A program made the translations under genes and the position numbers. From Hofstenia miamia (lineage: Eukaryota; Xenacoelomorpha; Acoela; Hofsteniidae): a stretch of DNA of 34,530 bases. Shown piece after piece: positions 31,816 to 34,530 of the stretch; within the stretch, counting starts at the first letter, position 1, and every line of letters begins with the position of its first letter. The notes beneath the pieces are model-generated. The model was not told the origin of the DNA, ran no database searches, and saw only the letters and a program-made list of their open reading frames with translations. Location: assembly GCA_900660155.1 (NCBI GenBank), contig CABFPE010000053.1, positions 1,789,621 through 1,824,150 of the forward strand. The letters run 5' to 3'.

Positions 31816-32048
31816 TAGCGGTGAAACTTGCGTCCATTCATCCCTCTCTGGAAATTGATCGGCGAAACCTCCTTTTCTTCATGTGTTAGAACGGTGTGGA
31901 GTAAGCTGTGCAATGTTAAAAGCTCTTCCTTTGATAGATTATTGAAGGGAGCTAGAAGTTTAGCAGATGTGATTCTGCTACGTTCAGTCTTTATGATATT
32001 CTCACTACTGAGTGAGCGTAGGACGGAAAGCTCAGCCGGATATAAACA
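31816..32048 (-). CDS. Unrecognised minus-strand ORF fragment beside the hAT-like terminus
   Basis: Open from about 32048 to a TAA at 31816-31818, roughly 76 codons, with LYPAELSVLRSLSSEN, RITSAKLLAPFNNLSKEELL and a tail NFQRGMNGRKFHR. The composition is protein-like (Leu/Ser/Glu helices). It ends about 160 bases before a hAT-like terminus on the same side, where a transposase C terminus would lie, but the usual hAT dimerisation motif is not convincingly present. It could also be a gene fragment. The plus-strand frame 31828-32070 is its shadow. Confidence 0.3.
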
Positions 32049-33924
32049 ATCCCATTACAAATACGTATAGGTCATTGAAGCTTTCGATGTAGACAGAAAA
32101 ATATCATTAGTAGCAGCGATGAATAAGACAGACATGTTATATTTCAAGATATATTACACGCCTGTGAAAGATGAGGATTTTGAAATGTTCGAATGAAATT
32201 AAAAATTAATACCATGAAAAAAATACTATATATCCTCTTTGTATTCTAAACACCATGTTAAACTAATCTCGTACGATGGTTTTATTCCTTTCTACTAGCC
32301 GCCCTGTCGAATTTTCTCAACTCTGTTGAGAATTGCTTTGCAAAATGGAAGAAGTAAGTAATTTGACAACGATCATCAAGTGAAACTCAATTGAAAAAAT
32401 CAATAAAAATTGGCTTTGGTGAATGAAATTGAGACTGCTTAAATGCAACAGAGACTTCATTGAATTCAAATCGACATAATTAAATGCAACAAAGACTCTA
32501 TTGTCTACAACAGAAACTTTATTGAAGAAAAATTACTGTACATGTTTGAAAACAATATAAATAGAGATAATTTGACATATTTGAAGGCTTCCCCATTGGT
32601 CCGCAAAACGGTTAACCACCTCAGTGCTTAATTGCAAATATTGATTTTGAGTTCTCATTACTTTGCGATATATTTTCCACAGGGGCGGTAATTGAGAACG
32701 TTCAGAAGAAGAAATTCAGTAGCGTAACCGTACATTTGAGAGCCGGTGGTAATATTTCGATCCACAATGGACGTAGGCTGAAAATTAAAGCCCAAGCCCA
32801 GCCCACCAAACATTTGTAACTTAACTCGATTCAGCTTTATTAAATACTATTAATAAATATTATCAGAGTAAGCAATATTTAATTGGCATTGCAATTATTG
32901 ATATTTGGAAATTCTTTAATCTATGCATAATGCAAAGACTAGCTAATTTGCTGCTTTTAGCCATTATTTCATTCCAATCATTGTTAATAATTGGCTATAA
33001 TCTATATTGCATTCCAATTCATTATTGCCGTACAACACCCCTGATTATTATTTATCTTGAAATTGAATTAATTATTCTAAATTCTGCAAATGTAATGTGT
33101 ATTAATTTGTTAATTACAAAAATGTTTCCTTAATATTCATATAAATGCACATGAAAACTTATCAATTACATTTTCGCCACCGAAAATAAATATTGGGAAT
33201 CTAATTGTTGATACTCCACTAAAAACAATTGATTTAATATTCAATTTTGTGCTAAGCAAACGACAACTGCTGTACATGTATGATACCAAGAAATGAGACA
33301 GGATAGAACAAAACACGTTTATCTAATTGATTTTTCACATAAAAATGACGTCCCATTTCATCGAAAACTATATAGAGCCTATAAAAATGAAAATAAATCG
33401 ATTAATCGAGGGGATTATTAAAAATTAAAATTCCAGCCCAGTTTTTTATTAGGGTCCGGTGGTATACCAATACCGCGGTATCTTGTCTAAAAGATTGATC
33501 AGTGTTTTATTTCAAAGTAGGCTATATGTTTTGTGTGTAAGCCCGCGGGTCAATGCTTGCTGTATGAAAACTTGGAACCTTTCTGTAGGAGGCTTAAGAT
33601 ACAGCAGTTTGGAAAATTACGAAATTTCTTAAGAAGAAAATTCTATTAATAATGCAGTTACATTTATATGGCTGATTAGCGCACAAAGTGTTGTCGTAAA
33701 TACTTTCCCAAAACAAATTTTTCTTAAAAAATCAGATTTACAAAATGTGCCCATTCGGATTAAGTTGCATTTATTTCATTGCAATGCAAAAATTTTAATT
33801 ATGAAATTAAAATCTTTTTAATTTATGCTCGAGGTAGAAAGGTCCATTGAATAGGCTATTTATAGTGTTAAAAGTCATAATATATTGGTGATATTAAACA
33901 TTGTTCCATGGGCCGGCTTAAAAT
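32049..33924. other. No recognisable gene; minor repeats and palindromes
   Basis: 32441-32525 has three imperfect copies of a GCAACAGAGACTTCATTG-like unit. 33461-33468 (GGTATACC) and 33470-33481 (ATACCGCGGTAT) are adjacent perfect palindromes. The plus-strand frame at 32930-33133 is hydrophobic but without family features. Confidence 0.45.
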
Positions 33925-34490
33925 TCCATTTTGTCAGAAACTAATGTTCAATAAAATGAATTCATATTTGTAATTACTATAAGGCTGTCTTAAGCAATAA
34001 AGTAAATATTTACAAAACTTAAATTTTCATAGGAATCCAAAAATGTCATTTAATTGATATAGCCATGGTATACTACAACTAACATTTAATGTTTATATGC
34101 AAAGAGATATCCTTGTATATAAAGTTTATTTTATTAATTTTGTGGAATGACTATATAAATTGTATAAATTATTAGGACTACTATAAGTTTAGGATTTTTT
34201 GCTCGTATATATTTAAAGAATTTTACTTAGCATGGATGGCAAGGTGACAAAACACTTCTTTAATGTCACCTTAAAACGCCACTACATGCAAATTTTCAGA
34301 AACTAATTCATAATAAAATCTTGCAGCTGTGGGTAGACATCCGGTAAGTAAATTTCCGTTGCGCATTCAAAGAAGAAACCTCAATTCTTAATCTAAATTC
34401 CAGATGCCTTAAGCAACAAAGGAAATATTTGAAGTTCTTCAACATACAAAATGAAGGAATCATTGTGTCATTAATGCAATTGTCATTTAA
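33925..34490. repeat. Diverged direct repeat
   Basis: The block near 33938-34055 (TCAGAAACTAATGTTCAATAAAAT, then CTTAAGCAATAAAGTAAATATTT and TGTCATTTAATT) recurs diverged at 34298-34490 (TCAGAAACTAATTCATAATAAAAT, then CTTAAGCAACAAAGGAAATATTT and TGTCATTTAATT). The second copy carries an extra segment of about 75 bases, 34321-34395. Confidence 0.6.
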
Positions 34491-34496
34491 TTTTGC

Positions 34497-34501
<5 letters not shown>

Positions 34502-34530
<29 letters not shown>
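34502..34530. repeat. (AT)n microsatellite at the window edge
   Basis: Uninterrupted TA repeat to the last base. Comparable runs are at 16111-16133, 22905-22927, 24652-24680, 26675-26695 and 31732-31781. Confidence 0.95.

Noticed and set aside
31828..32070. An 80-codon plus-strand ORF.
   Set aside because: It is the antisense of a longer-looking protein-like minus-strand frame and has no motif of its own.
1..34530. tRNA or rRNA genes, CRISPR arrays, riboswitches, bacterial promoters.
   Set aside because: No cloverleaf, conserved rRNA block or spaced repeat array was seen by eye; the gene structure is eukaryotic. A tRNAscan or Infernal run would be needed to exclude small RNA genes.

Overview
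The window looks like AT-rich nuclear DNA (no GC calculation was run) from an invertebrate animal. It holds one spliced host gene and several classes of eukaryotic transposons. There are no operons, Shine-Dalgarno sites, CRISPR arrays or phage features. The phylum cannot be fixed from sequence alone; the one host gene is a ciliary-type leucine-rich-repeat gene, which points to a metazoan with motile cilia. The assembly is a draft: single N bases sit at 1063, 2850 and 13017, and a run of 1000 N fills 20820-21819. At three of these four joins the flanking sequence is duplicated.

Region 1 (1-15286) is mostly LTR-retrotransposon material. At 37-855 is the last ORF of a plus-strand Ty3/gypsy-like element, followed by a polypurine tract and its 3' LTR. 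From about 1571 to at least 10600 a decayed Ty3/gypsy element runs on the minus strand. Its 3' LTR, integrase, RNase H, reverse transcriptase (YIDD), protease (DTGAS), zinc knuckle and a piece of gag lie in the expected order. A small palindromic TTAA-flanked element interrupts it at the zinc knuckle. A GC-rich C2H2 zinc-finger fragment (13018-13332) and another LTR of the same type (14466-15286, minus strand) lie further on.

Region 2 (15287-22930) is non-coding sequence followed by two damaged LINE (non-LTR retrotransposon) copies, 17505-18717 and about 20040-22927. Between them are diverged repeats and a roughly 760-bp unit bounded by 75-bp inverted repeats. The second LINE spans the 1-kb gap.

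Region 3 (22930-28405) holds the host gene LRRC71. Three coding exons (23415-24093, 24383-24639, 27627-28277) join in frame to 528 codons. Its second intron carries a complete 1386-bp non-autonomous hAT-like element with a perfect 8-bp target-site duplication.

Region 4 (28406-34530) is intergenic. It contains a broken minus-strand IS630/Tc1/mariner transposase with DD38E spacing, a possible hAT-like terminus with a minus-strand ORF, small hairpins, diverged direct repeats and a possible 17-nt microexon. The window ends in an (AT)n tract.

No gene network links these parts. LRRC71 is the only host gene I can defend; nearly everything else recognisable is mobile DNA in various stages of decay.
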